Of a DNA stretch of 64,000 nucleotides, positions 61,131 through 64,000 are shown one piece after another. Position numbers and translations under genes: made by a program. How positions within the stretch are numbered: position 1 is the first letter of the stretch; each line of letters begins with the position of its first letter. The stretch comes from Enterococcaceae bacterium OF42-14pH9A (GTDB lineage Bacteria > Bacillota > Bacilli > Lactobacillales > Enterococcaceae). The notes beneath the pieces were generated by a model. The model did not search any database and was not told the origin of the DNA. It worked only from the letters and a program-made list of their open reading frames with translations. Location of the stretch: positions 1 to 64,000 of the forward strand of contig JAQEYU010000003.1 of NCBI GenBank assembly GCA_027692465.1, given 5' to 3'.

Positions 61131-62605
61131 TATTTTTGTACGTCATTTTCCTCCAATATTTGATTTCGGTACTGGGTAGGACTGACACCGGTGTGGTGGG
61201 AAAAAACAGAATTAAAATGATGTGTGCCGATATAGCCGATTTCATCTGCAATTACGAAAACTCTTTTATCTGTCTCTGTCAGTAGACGTTTGGCTTCTGC
61301 AATGCGCAGGTTGGTTTGAAAGGATTTAAAGCTTTCGCCGGTATGCCGTTTGAAGTAAGTAGAGACGTAAGTTCGATTCATATTCACCAGCTCTGCCAAT
61401 TCTGTCAGTGATAGGTCCTTTCGAAAGTTTTTTCGGATGTAGTCCATCAGAAGATAGACGTCCTTTGGCAGCTCATCTTGTGCTAAGCGAGCAGTAACGA
61501 GAATTTTATTTTTTAAATCATAATCCATGAGACTGATCAGCTTATTATAGTTTGGTTGGATCAGCCAATGATGCAACAAAGCAGTGGGAAGATAGTTTTC
61601 CTCTGAAGGGAAATGCGCCTTTAACAAAGTTAAAAGCCGAAGCATCCGTTCAGAAAAATTTTGGTAAAATGCGGTGATATCTTGATGGAAGTTTGCAGCA
61701 ATCAGGTTCGTCAACTGGAGAATCGTCTCTCTAATTCGCTGGGGGGCCTCAGCGCTTTCAATCCATTGTTCCAATTCATGAAATAATTTTCGATAATCGT
61801 TTGGTTGACTTGCAGGAAAAAAGGTTTCTGCGAAAAAGACATCACGGCGCTTTTGCTGTAGTCGGCCTAGTGCCCCATAGACTTCTGTCAACTTTTCAAA
61901 GGATGAACTATTGAGTATCTGCCAAGTAGGCTGCAGTCGCTTTAGCTGCAGGCATTCTTCCTGCCAATCTGTGTCGGGAAATCCCTCCAAAAGAAAGAAA
62001 CAATTTTCTTGAGATTCAGCAAAAGATACACCTTTTCGAAAAGCTCTAAAATAATTTCGCCAGTATTCCACAGGTGTAACTGAATGATTTGATTCTGATT
62101 CACCCAGCAGATAAAATAAGCACCAGTTGCTTTTTTGGCGGTTCCATTGAATGGGACGCAGAGAAACCAATTCGCCGGATTGTAGATAACGATTTAATCT
62201 GTCACGAATGATTGTTTCTTGTGTGACACTATCGTTAGCGAGTTTCACATCGGTCTTTTCCAATGATTCCAGAAGTTCACGTTCATCAATAGGTTTTACC
62301 AAATAGTTGTTCACTCCTAGTTCAAGGGCAGACTTGGCATAGCGGAAGTCGCGAAAAGCAGTCAAAAAGATGACTTCGGTTTTGGGCCCGTTTTTTCTTA
62401 ACTCCGCAACCAGCTGGATTCCAGTCATCTTGGGCATTTCAATGTCAGTCAGCAAAATATCCGGATGAAGTGTTCGAACCATTTCCAAAGCTTCATTGCC
62501 GTTCAAAGCAGTTCCTACCACATGATACAGCGGATAGTTGGCCAGGATTGCCTGGATGCCTTTGGCGATTAGCGGTTCATCTTCTGCAATTACAATACGA
62601 ATCAT
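61130..62605 (-). CDS. YesN-type response regulator (receiver plus AraC HTH)
   Basis: A 491-residue regulator. It has an N-terminal receiver (D9, phosphoacceptor D54 in ILLTDIEMPKM, K104 in LVKPIDE), a variable middle region, and a C-terminal AraC-type double HTH (about 390-485, LAELVNMNRTYVSTYFKRHTGESF read in parts, then IGYIGTHHFNSVF). In related systems YesN activates genes for plant-glycan import. ATG at 62605 follows AAAGGAG; earlier codons lack a site. Its start overlaps the kinase stop (ATGA). Likely targets are the solute-binding protein and GH28 gene. Confidence 0.93.
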   Translation of the reverse strand: MIRIVIAEDEPLIAKGIQAILANYPLYHVVGTALNGNEALEMVRTLHPDILLTDIEMPKMTGIQLVAELRKNGPKTEVIFLTAFRDFRYAKSALELGVNNYLVKPIDERELLESLEKTDVKLANDSVTQETIIRDRLNRYLQSGELVSLRPIQWNRQKSNWCLFYLLGESESNHSVTPVEYWRNYFRAFRKGVSFAESQENCFFLLEGFPDTDWQEECLQLKRLQPTWQILNSSSFEKLTEVYGALGRLQQKRRDVFFAETFFPASQPNDYRKLFHELEQWIESAEAPQRIRETILQLTNLIAANFHQDITAFYQNFSERMLRLLTLLKAHFPSEENYLPTALLHHWLIQPNYNKLISLMDYDLKNKILVTARLAQDELPKDVYLLMDYIRKNFRKDLSLTELAELVNMNRTYVSTYFKRHTGESFKSFQTNLRIAEAKRLLTETDKRVFVIADEIGYIGTHHFNSVFSHHTGVSPTQYRNQILEENDVQK

Positions 62606-64000
62606 AATATATGCTCCTTTGGTATCAAAATACGAACTAGCGTCCATTGATCTTTTTTAGAGGTGATTTCAATTCCCGCGTTCGGTCCAAAATGATCTTG
62701 AAGGCGTAAATGAACAATGCTGACACCGAGATGGTCGGAGGGTTCCAGCATATGCCTTCTTACCGAATCTAATTCGGCTTTTGTCATGCCTGCGCCGTCA
62801 TCGAGAATCTCAATCACATATTCTTGAGAGTCTTCATAGGCGGTTATGGACACTTCTCCACTGTTTCCATTATGAGCCAGACCGTGTTTAACGGCATTCT
62901 CAACAAGAGGCTGCAGACTAAGACGAGGAATGAGAAGTTTCTCCAAATCTTTCTCGATATTGATTCGATAACTGATTCGACCTTCATAGCGGACATTTAT
63001 CAGTTCCAGGTAATCGACAACATTAGCTACTTCCGTCTGTAAGGGAACTAACTCCTGGCTGGTTTCACGCAAAATGTATTCTAATTGATTGGAAAGATGT
63101 TTGATCATTTTAGCAACACTTTCATCATGGTTGATGATCGCACTCATCCGAATGACTTCAAGAGTGTTGTAGAGGTAGTGAGGTTGAATCTGACTTTTCA
63201 AGGCCTTCAATTCAGCCTCACGTTGTTTAACTTGTGCATTGGTGAGACGCTCATGATAGACGAATAAATCCTCTAACATCTGGTTAATTTTCCGGGAAAG
63301 GATGCCCAGCTCATTATCGGGAATTTTAGAAATGTCGATAGCATACGCATTGCCACCTGCTTGAACAATTTCATCCACAAGCAGTTCTAGTGGACGTAAC
63401 GTCGTTCGATTGATTACCGAATAGATAGTTAGTGGGATCGCTACTGCAAAAAGAATACTTAATCCAATGAAAATCCAATAACTGGGCTTGGACAATAACT
63501 GCTGGGAGTGATTGCGCAGCGTCAATACTTTGAGGTTGTTCAAATAGACTGAAGGACTTGAAGAAATCTCGGCAGTTCGTTGCAGGTCACTTTGGTAATT
63601 TTCGATGACATCTTTTTCTGAAAATGTCAGCAATTTTTGCGTTTTTTCCGGGGTATAAACGACGCGATCTCGGTATAACACATAGTAATCCAACTGATCA
63701 TTTGTTTCACTGGCATTAATGATTTCTTCCAAAGCATCCGGCCGCAAAAATAAAAATAGAGTCCCAAGATAGGCAGAAGAAGGCTGCGGGGATGTCAAGA
63801 GATTGGGATCGAAAAGATTGCGATAAATAACGATTAGTGGTTTGGTTTCACCCAGAAAGTTTTCAAAGTGCAGTTCGCGGATAAAGAGATCTCGTCTGGT
63901 AGGATCAAGATAACCAAAGTTCCGATTGAACCGTTCCGTACTAAAGCTGTCACGGGTTTCAATATAAAACTGTCTTTTTTGATTTCTGAACAAAACGCCC
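62602..64000 (-). CDS. YesM-type sensor histidine kinase, N-terminus cut by window edge
   Basis: The frame is open to the window edge, so the true start and first transmembrane segment lie beyond 64000. The visible part has an extracellular sensor region, a transmembrane segment (WIFIGLSILFAVAIPLTIY), HAMP, the His_kinase domain with QIQPHYLYNTLE (phosphorylated His) and HATPase_c with LQPLVENAVKHGL and DDGAGMT. It pairs with YesN, which it overlaps by 4 bp. In related loci it senses an extracellular sugar, often with a binding protein. Confidence 0.93.
   Translation of the reverse strand, partial: GVLFRNQKRQFYIETRDSFSTERFNRNFGYLDPTRRDLFIRELHFENFLGETKPLIVIYRNLFDPNLLTSPQPSSAYLGTLFLFLRPDALEEIINASETNDQLDYYVLYRDRVVYTPEKTQKLLTFSEKDVIENYQSDLQRTAEISSSPSVYLNNLKVLTLRNHSQQLLSKPSYWIFIGLSILFAVAIPLTIYSVINRTTLRPLELLVDEIVQAGGNAYAIDISKIPDNELGILSRKINQMLEDLFVYHERLTNAQVKQREAELKALKSQIQPHYLYNTLEVIRMSAIINHDESVAKMIKHLSNQLEYILRETSQELVPLQTEVANVVDYLELINVRYEGRISYRINIEKDLEKLLIPRLSLQPLVENAVKHGLAHNGNSGEVSITAYEDSQEYVIEILDDGAGMTKAELDSVRRHMLEPSDHLGVSIVHLRLQDHFGPNAGIEITSKKDQWTLVRILIPKEHIL

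Overview
The window looks like chromosomal DNA from an Enterococcus or a very close relative. The evidence is a divergent mvaS / fused mvaE mevalonate pair (MvaS has E79, C111 and H233 at the positions known from the Enterococcus faecalis enzyme), an rrn-type tRNA array in the usual Bacilli order, Mga-, LevR- and YesMN-type regulators, and strong GGAGG ribosome binding sites. I cannot name the species. By eye, about 3-37 kb is more GC-rich than about 38.7-64 kb, which may mean the right-hand carbohydrate region has a different history.

Layout. 1-1.1 kb: twelve tRNA genes ending in a terminator, probably the tail of an rRNA operon that begins outside the window. 1.15-2.0 kb: a decayed ISL3-family insertion sequence that supplies the last codons of an AraC-type regulator. 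3-6.1 kb: a GH78 alpha-L-rhamnosidase divergent from that regulator. 6.4 kb: a second, inverted tRNA-Leu(CAA) with its own promoter and terminator. 6.7-11.2 kb: the glucuronate pathway uxaC-uxuB-uxuA. 11.3-17.6 kb: an Mga-type regulator, a GH13 amylase lipoprotein with a cre site, and small proteins including a SIMPL-domain protein. 17.7-20.8 kb: an ABC importer behind a 300-nt structured leader that looks like an uncharacterised riboswitch or attenuator. 21-25.4 kb: a two-component system divergent from a MacB/FtsX-like ABC exporter. 25.6-37.8 kb: sugar acetyltransferase and ribokinase, mevalonate genes, an aldo/keto reductase, a serine hydrolase, a nucleoid-associated protein, an aminoglycoside-adenylyltransferase-like protein and several hypotheticals.

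38.7-64 kb is a large glycan-utilisation locus. A LevR/ManR-type sigma-54 activator (AAA+, PRD, EIIA and EIIB domains) is flanked by three near-perfect -24/-12 promoters. They precede (i) a GH36 alpha-galactosidase, (ii) a Cof-type HAD phosphatase and (iii) a long operon of mannose-family PTS subunits IIB-IIC-IID-IIA, a DUF2264 protein and a GH88 unsaturated glucuronyl hydrolase. This runs into a second GH36, a galactose-binding-fold protein, a GH43 galactanase-like enzyme and a GH43 xylosidase-like enzyme. An orphan family-1 sugar-binding lipoprotein, a GH28 enzyme and a YesMN two-component system follow. None of the glycosidases shows a signal peptide, so they should act on imported oligosaccharides. 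Together with rhamnosidase and UxaC/UxuB/UxuA this suggests growth on uronate-, galactose- and rhamnose-containing plant oligosaccharides (pectin side chains or arabinogalactan type).

A previously unnamed dispersed intergenic repeat of about 155 bp, with deleted forms of 75-95 bp, recurs at ten or more sites. Its ends resemble GTGTCTGAAAACNCCGG in inverted orientation, like a MITE.
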